From Bacteroides faecalis (lineage in GTDB: Bacteria > Bacteroidota > Bacteroidia > Bacteroidales > Bacteroidaceae), in the NCBI RefSeq assembly GCF_003865075.1, contig NZ_BHWB01000010.1:1-64000 (forward strand): 64,000 nt of DNA. The letters are read 5' to 3'. The position numbers and the translations under genes are program-made. The notes beneath the pieces were generated by a model. The model saw only the letters and a list, made by a program, of their open reading frames with translations. It was not told the DNA's origin and did not search any database. Below are positions 35,437 through 44,571 of this stretch, one piece after another (positions within the stretch are counted from its first letter, which is position 1; the number at the start of each line of letters is the position of its first letter).

Positions 35437-36888
35437 ATGGATTATCAGAACACTTTAAAGTACTTATATGAGAGTGCGCCTATGTTTCAACAGATAGGGG
35501 AAAAAGCATATAAGCCAGGATTAGAGACAACACACAAGTTAGATGAGTATTTCGGACACCCACACCAACAATTTCAAACTATTCATATTGCCGGAACTAA
35601 CGGCAAAGGTTCCTGTTCGCACACCATTGCGGCAGTTCTACAATCTGCCGGTTACCGAGTTGGTTTATTCACTTCTCCTCATCTGATTGATTTCCGCGAA
35701 CGTATCCGCATTAACGGAGAAATGATACCGGAGGAATACGTAATTCGTTTTGTAGAAGAACATCGCCACTTCTTCGAGCCTTTACATCCTTCATTCTTTG
35801 AACTAACTACTGCCATGGCGTTTCGCTATTTTGCCGATCAGAAGGTAGATGTAGCCGTTATTGAGGTAGGTATGGGAGGACGATTGGATTGTACCAATAT
35901 TATTCATCCAGATTTATGTGTTATCACCAACATCAGTTTCGATCATATGCAATATCTTGGAGAGACATTGCCTAAAATAGCTAAGGAAAAAGCAGGTATT
36001 ATAAAACACAAGACTCCGATAATTATTGGTAATGCGGAAGGATCGGTGAAACGTGTTTTCACACTAAAGGCAAAAGAAATGGAAGCTCCCATTTTTTATG
36101 CGAAAGAACAGAAAAAGAAAGAAAATCATTATACGCTAATGACTGTTGATGATCTGAGAAAGACCAGACAGTTACTGGAGAGTATCATACAAAGTGGTGA
36201 AACAACAGAATCTTCATATTTCAACATGCTTTATCCCAATGAATGTCTCCATACTCTCAATAGATTAATTGACCATAGGAAAACAGTAATTGTTTATCAA
36301 AGTATAGAATATGTAATCGGAATCTTCTATGAATTAACCGGTAACTGCCAAATGGAAAACATTCAAACCATTCTATGTGCCTTGGATGAACTCAAGAAGT
36401 TAGGATATAATTTGAAGATCAAAGACTATTACCAAGGACTGGCCAATGTATGCGAAATGACAGGTTTGATGGGACGTTGGCAAAAACTGCAATCGTATCC
36501 GGATCTTATCTGCGATACAGGACATAATGAGGATGGTATTCGATACATCTGCAAACAGCTTGAAACAATTCATCAAGAACAACATAAGAATATCCACATC
36601 GTTTTCGGTATGGTCAATGACAAGGATATCAGTAGTGTGTTGAAATTATTGCCCAAAGATGCTACATACTATTTTACCAAAGCGAGTGTGAAACGTGCTC
36701 TACCGGAAAATGAGTTAATGAAAATGGCTACCGAGACGGGGCTGAAAGGTAGCTCTTATCCCACCGTCGTGGATGCTGTACGGGCAGCAAAAGAAAAATG
36801 CCCCCCTGAAGATTTCATCTTTGTGGGAGGCAGCAGTTTTATTGTGGCTGATCTGTTAGCGAACCGCGATACACTCAATCTCCACTAA
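35437..36888 (+). CDS. folC: folylpolyglutamate synthase/dihydrofolate synthase FolC
   Basis: The 483-residue Mur-ligase-like enzyme adds glutamate to dihydropteroate and folates. The ATP loop HIAGTNGKGSCSHT (about 50-63), SPHLIDFRERI, VIEVGMGGRLDCTN and ITNISFDHMQYLG are diagnostic. It is about 50 residues longer than most FolC proteins. The extra part lies between the central and C-terminal domains (about 222-298) and reads like an insert before the 'NCQMENIQTIL' segment. The C-terminal domain looks complete (ICDTGHNEDG, IHIVFGMVNDKD). Its 3' end overlaps the convergent ridA gene by 33 bp. Confidence 0.93.
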   Translation: MDYQNTLKYLYESAPMFQQIGEKAYKPGLETTHKLDEYFGHPHQQFQTIHIAGTNGKGSCSHTIAAVLQSAGYRVGLFTSPHLIDFRERIRINGEMIPEEYVIRFVEEHRHFFEPLHPSFFELTTAMAFRYFADQKVDVAVIEVGMGGRLDCTNIIHPDLCVITNISFDHMQYLGETLPKIAKEKAGIIKHKTPIIIGNAEGSVKRVFTLKAKEMEAPIFYAKEQKKKENHYTLMTVDDLRKTRQLLESIIQSGETTESSYFNMLYPNECLHTLNRLIDHRKTVIVYQSIEYVIGIFYELTGNCQMENIQTILCALDELKKLGYNLKIKDYYQGLANVCEMTGLMGRWQKLQSYPDLICDTGHNEDGIRYICKQLETIHQEQHKNIHIVFGMVNDKDISSVLKLLPKDATYYFTKASVKRALPENELMKMATETGLKGSSYPTVVDAVRAAKEKCPPEDFIFVGGSSFIVADLLANRDTLNLH

Positions 36889-37230
36889 TGCATCCTTCGG
36901 CAATGCCTTTACAGCAACTGCCGAACGTGCCGGAAACGCTCCATCGAAATAAGTAGCATATACGCCATTCATCCCGGCAAACAAAGACATATCTTGGAGG
37001 AACACAGTCGTCTTAACGATGTCAGCCATCGTTAATCCAGCTTCTTCCAAGATATGTCTTATATTTTCTAAAGACTGACGTGCCTGTCCTTCTATACCAT
37101 CTGCCATCTGTCCTGTTACGGCATCAATCGGCAACTGTCCGGAAACAAATACCATTCCATTAGCTTCAATAGCTTGACTATACGGTCCAATAGCTCCGGG
37201 AGCTTTCTCACTGCAAATTACTTTTTTCAT
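36856..37230 (-). CDS. ridA: RidA family reactive intermediate deaminase
   Basis: The 124-residue protein matches the RidA/YjgF/UK114 family, trimeric enzymes that hydrolyse reactive enamines and imines made by PLP enzymes. It shows the family start KVICSEKAPGAIGPYSQAI, the core FVSGQLPIDAVTGQM and GQARQSLENI, and the end VEIECIAVR. The arginine of the active site is in FPARSAVAVKALP. It converges with folC and overlaps its last codons. Confidence 0.94.
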   Translation of the reverse strand: MKKVICSEKAPGAIGPYSQAIEANGMVFVSGQLPIDAVTGQMADGIEGQARQSLENIRHILEEAGLTMADIVKTTVFLQDMSLFAGMNGVYATYFDGAFPARSAVAVKALPKDALVEIECIAVR

Positions 37231-37345
37231 AACTACTCTTTTTCTGTTTATCAGTTTTCCATCTACTATTAAAAAATAGTATTGAGCAAAAGTAATATAG
37301 TTCTAGGAATTTAGAACGTATTTAAGGAGAAAGTTTTTAAATCCT

Positions 37346-38215
37346 ATGCCTTTATATCTGAATTTTATCCCATTGCATAACAATAACCCATTTTTTCTGT
37401 TGTCCACTCCCATGAAAGTTTTTGCCTACGTGAAATATACCGCCGGACACTATCGAGAAGTGCAGCAAATAGTGAGCCATTATTACGAGCAACTATTCGG
37501 ATCGGAAAGTGATCCTACCTACAAAGACGAAAGTCACTTGTGCTATTTTACTTATTCCCCAACGGAAAGGAAGAGGTTGAAGACTCCCTTTCGTCCTACA
37601 TTTTCCTAAATCCGCCAGTTCCCAGAAAGCAGTACAACAACCTATTCAAACCGACTTGAGAAGCCCGAAAAGGCAGTATCCCCAAGAGTCCGTATTACGT
37701 GGGATTATAGATTTCTTCCAGGGAACCGATTTCACCGTCGAAGAGATAAAATCGATATTATGCGCTGGTTACCAATATGTTAATAACAGTCATACGACTT
37801 CATACTCCACTGTTTCTCCTTCCACTCAAAACGACAAAACGACAAAAACGACATATGACGTTTTTACAGGATAGAATGAAACAGACGAAGAATATTGGCA
37901 AGGCGAAGAATATTGGAAAATTTCCCTTATTTTTCGCAAAACATGTACAAAAAGATTCCCAACCTTCCGAAGTGATGTATCCTTGAAAACAATACACTCC
38001 TCATTTTTATACCGTCATCATCGTTCTGACAGAAAACGGGAAAAGCGAACGGCATCCCGCCCATCACCATCAAGCATCGCAGCCTCATCATGTTCCTGAG
38101 TGGAACTCTAGGACAGCCGGAAAACTAGTTGGGGAGTTACGAATACGGATTGACGAGCGGTCGATTTCTATACGTTCAGGCAGACATTCACCAAAATATC
38201 CTGCTATAACAAGAA
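37346..38215 (+). pseudogene. decayed VirE_N/DUF3987-type protein
   Basis: Three blocks of one protein type survive in order, in different frames and with stops. Block 1 (about 37410-37560) reads KVFAYVKYTAGHYREVQQIV to KDESHLCYFTYSP, like the BT4734-like/VirE N-terminal domain. Block 2 (about 37690-37800) ends DFTVEEIKSILCAGYQYVN, like the close of that domain. Block 3 (about 38060-38190) reads LIMFLSGTLGQPEN, stop, LGSYEYGLTSGRFLYVQ, like the SGTPxQ and ENGLFSRFLF motifs of DUF3987 primase/helicase-type proteins. The real proteins are roughly 700-800 residues long, so most of the middle is gone. In Bacteroides such genes often sit beside capsule loci or in mobile elements. The limits are approximate. 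Confidence 0.55.
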
Positions 38216-38413
38216 TATTTATCAATTAAATTTCTGATATACTCACTACCGATAACAGCATCAAAGCCGACGTAAATTACGAATTCGTTTCTCGCAAAAC
38301 AGATAGGTTACAAAAGTACTTAACATATTGATAATCACTAGTATATCATGATTCATATAGAAAATTGAATGGTAAATACCGTCATATGTCGTTTTTGTCG
38401 TTATGTCGTTTTG
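37827..38413. repeat. 34-bp imperfect inverted repeat pair
   Basis: The 34 bases at 37827-37860 (built from CGACAAAA units and ending in CATATGACG) recur in inverted orientation at 38380-38413 with a single mismatch. The pair encloses about 520 bp that include the DUF3987 remnant. The left copy lies inside the old reading frame, the right one outside any gene. Confidence 0.8.
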
Positions 38414-38427
38414 AAACGTTGAAAAAA

Positions 38428-38504
38428 CATTGGGAAGTTTAAAAAAAACTTCTCAATGATCGAGTTCAAACATTGAGAAGATTCAATACAAACTTCCTAA
38501 TGTT
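38428..38504. repeat. twin related hairpins
   Basis: CATTGGGAAGTTT (38428-38440) pairs with AAACTTCTCAATG (38446-38458). Right after it, AACATTGAGAAG (38469-38480) pairs with CTTCCTAATGTT (38493-38504). The two stems share the ACATTGNGAAG core, so they look like a duplicated element. The second is followed by a T-rich run. Confidence 0.6.
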
Positions 38505-38581
38505 TTTACTTTTATTCGTTACGTCCATGTATGTCATTGTACCTCATCCGACTTTCGTCACATCGATTGTATGATTTTATT

Positions 38582-38848
38582 TTACACATAAATTCTATCT
38601 CTATTTATGTACATCTTTAATAACTCATCCATATTATTACGCAAACGAACAACATCAACTGGGCATTTTAGCAACTTCTCTAATCCTTCCTTTATATAAA
38701 CTAAAGTAAATATAAATGGTTTATCTATTTCAACACAAACATCAATATTATTTCCTTCATACTGCTCACCGCGAGCTACGGATCCTATACCAAATTTTTC
38801 AGTATTTTCCCGCATATATTTACGAAGATTTCCCGGGATAATATGCAA
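38582..38848 (-). pseudogene. MNT-type nucleotidyltransferase, N-terminally damaged
   Basis: The frame resembles the MNT antitoxin-like nucleotidyltransferases that pair with HEPN proteins: GSVARGEQYEGNNIDVCVE, then VYIKEGLEKLLKCPVDVVRL and an end in NRDRIYV. Two faults stand out. The strand that should precede GSVARG (usually ending in a LGLFGS-type motif) is missing about five residues (EKFG-IGSVARG). The catalytic SDID motif reads NNID, so the first metal-binding Asp is lost. There is also no ATG before an internal Met. No HEPN partner gene lies beside it. I treat it as a relic. Confidence 0.6.
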
Positions 38849-39124
38849 TTAAATGTACTTCACGAACGGAGCCACCTCTTTGCCCCCAATATGTATCTAC
38901 GTAAATATCAATTAAATAAGTTCTTTAAAATTTGCATATTGGATGTTCCAATGACGAAAACAGAAAAAAAAGTTGTATGCGATGCAGTATCTGAAGTTTT
39001 TCTGCATTTAATCTATAAAAGGAATAAGAAATCAGACCTATTTATCATATTAAGACCTAAAACCTGAACTTTATGAATGGGGAGAATGAGGAGAGAGAAA
39101 GAGTTATGAATTCCCCTAAATGAG

Positions 39125-39157
39125 AGCCCCTACTAACTTTTCCTGCTAGTAGGGGCT
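39125..39157 (-). terminator. hairpin after the TPR pseudoprotease gene
   Basis: AGCCCCTACTA (39125-39135) and TAGTAGGGGCT (39147-39157) form a perfect 11-bp stem with an 11-nt loop. It ends the long dnaN operon on the minus strand. The T-tract is weak. Confidence 0.6.
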
Positions 39158-39184
39158 AAATCTATTTATGCAAATGTATTCTGG

Positions 39185-40894
39185 CTATTTACAATATTTT
39201 TCGATAAGTGTATCTACATTCTGATCGCCTAACTCTTTTGCTTTCTTAAAGTCAATACAAGCATCATCAGTCTTTTTCAATTGTACCTTACAAAGTCCAC
39301 GCAAACGATATGCTTCTGCATATTTTGGATCTTCATTTATGACTTTATCTAATATCTGTATTGCTTCATCATAACGCCCTACACGCAGATTAACCACAGC
39401 ATGTTCAGTTTGATAATTTAAGTCTTTCGGACTCAGTTCAATTGCTTTTGCAATATCGTCCAATGCACGTTGATATTGACGGGACTTCAAAGCTGCTTGC
39501 TCACGATAATAATAGAAAACATCATTAACATTCCCATTCACTGCCTTAAAATACTCGTCATAATCCAAAAGTGCTTTTCTGGGCTCTTCTGCATTCATAT
39601 TCATTTGAGCACGTTCCAAAACATAAGGAGCATAATCAGCGGTAAGTGGTTTAGGGCAACGGATAACACAACTATCCATTAACGCCAAGACTTCTTTCGG
39701 ATCAGCTTTCATTAACTCTTTTGTTTTAGCAGCATTAAAATATGTAGCAGGTGAAGCAAGATTGCTGGCATTTACTTTTTCATAGCTAGCCAACGCACCG
39801 GCATAGTCTTGCTTAGCAAAAAGAATATCCCCCTCCAACTGTGTATAAACAGGTTGAGGATCTAATTCTATTGCTTTACGAACATTAGCCAATGCAGTAT
39901 CATAAGTCCAATCTTTATAAGTCTTTTCAGGCTTTTCTAACTGATAGGCATACATAATTTTAGCAATGCTATAATATGCATCTTCCTTTTTCTGAGCAAT
40001 CTTCAACGCTTGCTGTAAGTCAACTGCCGCTTTATCAAGCATTGTTTCATCACCTTTGGCATTGGCTATATTATAACCAGCACGACGATAATAACCTTCA
40101 GTATTGTCAGGGAACTGTGTGATGAATTCATCCAATACTTTTAAGTATTCTTCTCCAGGCAATTGAGTCGCAGTCATATAGAGATAAACCAATGCTTGTT
40201 CTTCCTCTTCAGGAAGGCCTTTCCGGATACCAATACTTCTCAAAGTTGCATCCCCTAATGAGAGAGCACTCATCTTCTGAGACATAGCAAATGCTACTCC
40301 CACAGCATAACAAGTATTTACTGAATCAGCACTGGAAGACTTCTGCGAGATTCCGAAAACCTGTCCTTCCGAATTCATTACCGGACAACTAACCATTTTA
40401 TCCTTCATCGGCATACCCAATTTATAATAATGGTATTCACCTGCTATTTTGGATACATCTTTTACTTTACCAGATTCACAAGCTATACTCTTCTGCGTAG
40501 AATAAGGTAACATCCATGCAGCAGATTCGACTGCCGGAATAGTAGTAGCCAATGCCAATGCCGGAACTTTTTTCTCAGTGATTGCAACGCGGAACTTAAT
40601 AATATCGTACATATCATTAGCTCCCAAAATAACATTTACCGGCATTTCTTTTCCATCCGAAGTAATGATCACTGCACGTTGAGCTCCTTTAAAAAGGGTA
40701 TAATCTGAAAGAGCCAATCCATCTTCGGAAACAAAAAATCCATTTCCGGTATTTAGCATCTTATCATTCTTGTCGTAAGTCACTATAGAAAAGACTGCAC
40801 GTTTTGCCTTCTCCACCCATTTCGGAGTTACTTGCGCCATACTTCCCTGAACCAGGCAAACGAGCAATAAAGGTAGGATTAAAATCTTCTTCAT
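39185..40894 (-). CDS. exported protein with degenerate trypsin-like domain and TPR repeats
   Basis: The 569-residue exported protein (signal peptide 1-20) starts with a chymotrypsin-like domain (about 25-215) and continues with TPR repeats (about 230-565; for example RYDEAIQILDKVINEDPKYA). In active relatives the triad lies in NxHV, D-L and GSSGSPV-type motifs. Here the His place is Tyr65 (LSDYTLF), Asp97 is kept (MYDIIKF) and the Ser place is Cys180 (VSCPVMNSEGQ). It should therefore be inactive as a serine protease and may act as a binding scaffold in the periplasm. It is the last gene of a tight minus-strand operon, 1 bp after rlmB, and ends at a hairpin. Confidence 0.82.
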   Translation of the reverse strand: MKKILILPLLLVCLVQGSMAQVTPKWVEKAKRAVFSIVTYDKNDKMLNTGNGFFVSEDGLALSDYTLFKGAQRAVIITSDGKEMPVNVILGANDMYDIIKFRVAITEKKVPALALATTIPAVESAAWMLPYSTQKSIACESGKVKDVSKIAGEYHYYKLGMPMKDKMVSCPVMNSEGQVFGISQKSSSADSVNTCYAVGVAFAMSQKMSALSLGDATLRSIGIRKGLPEEEEQALVYLYMTATQLPGEEYLKVLDEFITQFPDNTEGYYRRAGYNIANAKGDETMLDKAAVDLQQALKIAQKKEDAYYSIAKIMYAYQLEKPEKTYKDWTYDTALANVRKAIELDPQPVYTQLEGDILFAKQDYAGALASYEKVNASNLASPATYFNAAKTKELMKADPKEVLALMDSCVIRCPKPLTADYAPYVLERAQMNMNAEEPRKALLDYDEYFKAVNGNVNDVFYYYREQAALKSRQYQRALDDIAKAIELSPKDLNYQTEHAVVNLRVGRYDEAIQILDKVINEDPKYAEAYRLRGLCKVQLKKTDDACIDFKKAKELGDQNVDTLIEKYCK

Positions 40895-40895
40895 A

Positions 40896-41639
40896 TCAGT
40901 CGTTATTTCTTTGTTTTACAGCTTCATATATAAGTATTCCGGCAGCTACGGAAACGTTCAGTGATTCGATCGTTCCTAACATTGGAATTTTTACCCATTC
41001 GTCACAAAGTGCCAGGTTATCATAAGAGACTCCTGTATCTTCTGCACCCATGATGATACAAAGCGGACCTGTGTAGTTAGCTTTCGAATAATCATAATCA
41101 CCTTTTTCAGTGGCTGCTACAATACGAAATCCACTATCTTTCAGATATTGTAAAGTATTCCGGAGACTTTGTTCGCGACAAACAGGTAAAGTATGCAACG
41201 CCCCTGCAGATGTCTTCATCGCGTCAGCATTCACTGACACACTGCCACGTGTCGGTATAATTACTGCATCTACAGCAGCACATTCACAAGTACGGGCAAT
41301 CGCACCAAAATTACGGACATCGGTCACACCGTCCAGCATCACGAAATAAGGATTTTTGCCTTGTTCGAACAAGAACGGAACCAAATCTTCGGTTTTTTGA
41401 TAGGTTACAGAAGAAATGAAAGCGATTACTCCCTGATGATTCTTCCGGGTAATACGATTGATACGTTCTACCGGTACACGTTGTACAGGTATCAACGTTC
41501 CTTTCAAGGCTGTAAAAAGTTCCTTGGAAAGATCGCTTTGGATATCCTTCTTTACCAGAATCTTATCGATCTCTTTCCCCGCCTGAATAGCTTCTATCAC
41601 GGCACGAACACCAAAAATCATTTCACTTTTATCGAGCAT
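40896..41639 (-). CDS. rlmB: 23S rRNA 2'-O-methyltransferase RlmB/TrmH family
   Basis: The 247-residue SpoU-class enzyme has an N-terminal L30e-like substrate-binding domain (about 1-75) and a knotted SAM-binding domain (about 90-247). Motif 1 is LDGVTDVRNFGAIARTCE, motif 2 is CIIMGAEDTGVSYD and motif 3 is IPMLGTIESLNVSVAAGIL. It probably methylates G2251 of 23S rRNA, although related TrmH proteins act on tRNA. The operon position between recN (40 bp) and the TPR gene (1 bp) implies co-transcription. Confidence 0.92.
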   Translation of the reverse strand: MLDKSEMIFGVRAVIEAIQAGKEIDKILVKKDIQSDLSKELFTALKGTLIPVQRVPVERINRITRKNHQGVIAFISSVTYQKTEDLVPFLFEQGKNPYFVMLDGVTDVRNFGAIARTCECAAVDAVIIPTRGSVSVNADAMKTSAGALHTLPVCREQSLRNTLQYLKDSGFRIVAATEKGDYDYSKANYTGPLCIIMGAEDTGVSYDNLALCDEWVKIPMLGTIESLNVSVAAGILIYEAVKQRNND

Positions 41640-41679
41640 GCTGTCTATTTACTTATTACTTATTATTGGTTATTTCTAT

Positions 41680-43338
41680 TTAATTACGTAAAAGGGATTT
41701 AGCATTACTAAGTGCTGCTTCTGTCAATGTAGCACCACTCAGCATATGAGCAATCTCTTCTACCCTTTCTTCATTAGTCAGACGACGGATATGACTGTTT
41801 GTCTCCGTATCGCTGTCTTTCTTATATACTTTATAATGAGCACGACCACGAGCAGCAATTTGCGGCAAGTGAGTTATGCTGATAACCTGCCGGTTAGAAT
41901 TTCCCATTTCCTGCATCATGTCTGCCATACGATCGGCAATCTCACCGGAAACCCCGGTATCTATCTCATCAAATACAATAGTAGGAAGTTTCACCGCACC
42001 GGCAATCATTGCTTTTATGGAAAGCATGACACGAGCTATTTCCCCTCCTGAAGCTACAGACGAAATACTTTGCAACATTCCATTCTTATTCGCGGAAAAC
42101 AAGAAATTGACCGTATCCTCTCCTTGCATTCCGGGTTCTTTCTTCAATCCCATTTCCACTTGAAAGCGAACATTTGGCATTCCCAATGGAACCAGACGGG
42201 CAGCAAGTTGTTTTTCCACTTCACGAGCAGCAGTAACACGTGCTTTAGTCAGTACTTCGGCCTGTTTTTTTACCTTTTTAAATTGTGCTTCCTTACGTAT
42301 GGTCAATTCGGCAATTCGTTCGTCATAGGAAGTTATTGCAGAGAGTTTATTCCGATATTCATTTGTCAAAGTGATCAATTCTTCTACAGTCTGCACCCGG
42401 TGCTTCTGTTGCAATGAATAGATCAGATTCAAGCGATCGTTTACTTCGTCCAATCTGGCAGGATTAAATTCTACAGATTCTCCTTGTGAAGAAACTTCCT
42501 GCGAAATATCCTTTAATTCAATGTATGTACTTTCTACTCGTTGAGCTAGTTCTCCAGCCGGCTGATACACTTTTTGAAGATTATTCAGCGTATTCAGACT
42601 ATCTTTCAGATAAGAAAGCAACCCACCTTCATCAGATGCAAAAGTTTGCTCAACTCGGTATAATCCAGCCTTAATTTCTTCAGCATGGCTCAATGTTTCC
42701 GCTTCTTGCTCTAATTCTTCCTGTTCACCTTCGGATAAATGGGCTTCCTCCAATTGTTCCAATTGGAAACGAATATAATCTTCATCTGCCCTGCTCTGCT
42801 CTGCTAATGTCACTAATTCTGATAATTCATGTTCTATCTGACGCCATTCATTGTATAATGAACAGTACTCCTCCAATGCTACATCATTATGCGCAAGAAT
42901 ATCAAGTACATTTAATTGAAAACCTTCTTTGTTAAGTAATAGATTCTGATGTTGTGAATGAACATCAATCAACTGTTCACCTAACTCCTTCACCTGAACC
43001 AACGAGGCAGGCGTATCGTTGATAAAAGCACGACTCTTTCCGGACGACTGCACTTCACGCCGAAGTATGCACTCTGTATCATATTCAAGTTCATTTTCTT
43101 CAAAAAACGGGCGCATATTATAAGCAGAAATGTCAAAACGTGCTTCTATTATGCACTTTGAAGCTCCTTGACGAATAGCTTTCACATCGGCACGCTGACC
43201 AAGCAGCAGACCGATAGCTCCCAGGATAATTGATTTACCAGCTCCCGTTTCCCCCGTAATAACGGAGAAACCTGTTTCAAAACTGATATCCAGTTTTTCT
43301 ATTAACGCGTAATTCTGAATGTATAATGAACGTAACAC
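41680..43338 (-). CDS. recN: DNA repair protein RecN
   Basis: The 552-residue SMC-like ATPase works in double-strand break repair. Walker A is GETGAGKSIILGAIG near the N-terminus. A coiled-coil arm runs from about 150 to 370, and the C-terminal part carries the ABC signature ASGGEIARVMLS and Walker B PTIVFDEIDTGVSGE. Start and length are standard. It lies 24 bp after coaBC in the dnaN operon. Confidence 0.96.
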   Translation of the reverse strand: MLRSLYIQNYALIEKLDISFETGFSVITGETGAGKSIILGAIGLLLGQRADVKAIRQGASKCIIEARFDISAYNMRPFFEENELEYDTECILRREVQSSGKSRAFINDTPASLVQVKELGEQLIDVHSQHQNLLLNKEGFQLNVLDILAHNDVALEEYCSLYNEWRQIEHELSELVTLAEQSRADEDYIRFQLEQLEEAHLSEGEQEELEQEAETLSHAEEIKAGLYRVEQTFASDEGGLLSYLKDSLNTLNNLQKVYQPAGELAQRVESTYIELKDISQEVSSQGESVEFNPARLDEVNDRLNLIYSLQQKHRVQTVEELITLTNEYRNKLSAITSYDERIAELTIRKEAQFKKVKKQAEVLTKARVTAAREVEKQLAARLVPLGMPNVRFQVEMGLKKEPGMQGEDTVNFLFSANKNGMLQSISSVASGGEIARVMLSIKAMIAGAVKLPTIVFDEIDTGVSGEIADRMADMMQEMGNSNRQVISITHLPQIAARGRAHYKVYKKDSDTETNSHIRRLTNEERVEEIAHMLSGATLTEAALSNAKSLLRN

Positions 43339-43362
43339 TTTCTTCGAATTATGAATTGTTAT

Positions 43363-44571
43363 TTATGAATTTGGAGATAGTGATAACACTAAACGATCGA
43401 CGATATCCCGTGCAACCTCTGTTTTAGGTTTTAACGGATAATCGGTACGACCCTTCGGGTCAATGATACTAATTTTATTTGTATCATGACGAAAGCCAGC
43501 TCCCGCATCGTTAAGAGAATTCAAGACTATAAAGTCAAAATTCTTACGTTCGAGTTTACCTTCGGCATTCTGTTGCTCGTTGTTGGTTTCGAGAGCAAAC
43601 CCTATTAATAACTGCCCCTTTTGCTTGAGGGATCCTAAATTAGCTGCAATATCTTGCGTAGCCCGAAGTTGTAAAGTCAGTTCTTCTTCTTTTTCCCGCT
43701 TGATTTTCTTATCGGCTACTGTCTCCGGACGGAAATCGGCTACTGCCGCACTAAGAATTCCTGCATCGGAATCCGGATAATACATTTGTGCAACTGCAAA
43801 CATTTCCTGAGCTGATTCTACATCAATGCGGTAAATATGTGAATGCTGAGTTTTCAACTGAACAGGTCCGGCAATCAATGTAACTTTAGCCCCACGTCGG
43901 GCACATTCCTCTGCCAAAGCAAATCCCATTTTTCCTGAAGAATAATTACCAATAAAACGAACCGGATCAATCTTCTCATAAGTAGGTCCAGCTGTTATCA
44001 TGATTTTCTTTCCCTGTAAATCTGAATTTGTAGAGAAGAATTCATCCAATACACGAACGATATTTTCCGGCTCCTCCATACGTCCTTTGCCTACCAAATG
44101 ACTGGCAAGTTCACCTGTCACCGGTTCGATAATATGATTACCATAGGAACGCAATATATCCAAATTCTTTTGGGTAGAAGGATGGGCATACATATCAAGA
44201 TCCATAGCCGGAGCTACAAATACCGGAGCTTTTGCAGAAAGATAAGTGGTAATCAGCATGTTATCTGCTATCCCATTAGCCATTTTTCCAATAGTGGAAG
44301 CTGTAGCAGGAGCAATCAACATAGCATCCGCCCATAATCCTAAATCAACATGGCTATTCCAAGTTCCATCCCGTTGAGCAAAAAACTCACTAATAACAGG
44401 TTTGCTGGTCAGCGCCGAAAGAGTAATAGGTGTAATAAATTCTTTTCCCGCCGGAGTAATAACAACCTGTACCTCTGCTCCACACTTTATCAATCCACGA
44501 ATAATATAACAGGCTTTGTAAGCCGCAATGCTTCCGGTAATTCCAAGAACTATTTTTTTTCCTTTCAACAT
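43363..44571 (-). CDS. coaBC: bifunctional phosphopantothenoylcysteine decarboxylase/synthetase CoaBC
   Basis: The 402-residue flavoprotein carries out two steps of coenzyme A synthesis. The N-terminal CoaC part (about 1-190) shows GITGSIAAYKACYIIRGL, the active-site His in NSHVDLGLWADAM, and PAMDLDMY. The C-terminal CoaB part shows ITAGPTYEKIDPVRFIGNY and SSGKMGFALAEECARRGA for CTP and substrate binding, and KIKREKEEELTLQL. It overlaps the upstream exonuclease gene by one base and precedes recN, an arrangement conserved in Bacteroides. Confidence 0.96.
   Translation of the reverse strand: MLKGKKIVLGITGSIAAYKACYIIRGLIKCGAEVQVVITPAGKEFITPITLSALTSKPVISEFFAQRDGTWNSHVDLGLWADAMLIAPATASTIGKMANGIADNMLITTYLSAKAPVFVAPAMDLDMYAHPSTQKNLDILRSYGNHIIEPVTGELASHLVGKGRMEEPENIVRVLDEFFSTNSDLQGKKIMITAGPTYEKIDPVRFIGNYSSGKMGFALAEECARRGAKVTLIAGPVQLKTQHSHIYRIDVESAQEMFAVAQMYYPDSDAGILSAAVADFRPETVADKKIKREKEEELTLQLRATQDIAANLGSLKQKGQLLIGFALETNNEQQNAEGKLERKNFDFIVLNSLNDAGAGFRHDTNKISIIDPKGRTDYPLKPKTEVARDIVDRLVLSLSPNS

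Noticed and set aside
37266..37345. Possible promoter for the VirE_N relic
   Set aside because: No TAnnTTTG with suitable -33 was found, and the gene is decayed.
38843..39067. 74-codon frame whose end (VPMTKTEKKVVCDAVSEVF) faintly recalls the C-terminus of DegT-type aminotransferases
   Set aside because: The likeness is short and the upstream part matches nothing, so I do not annotate it; a profile search against DegT/DnrJ would decide.
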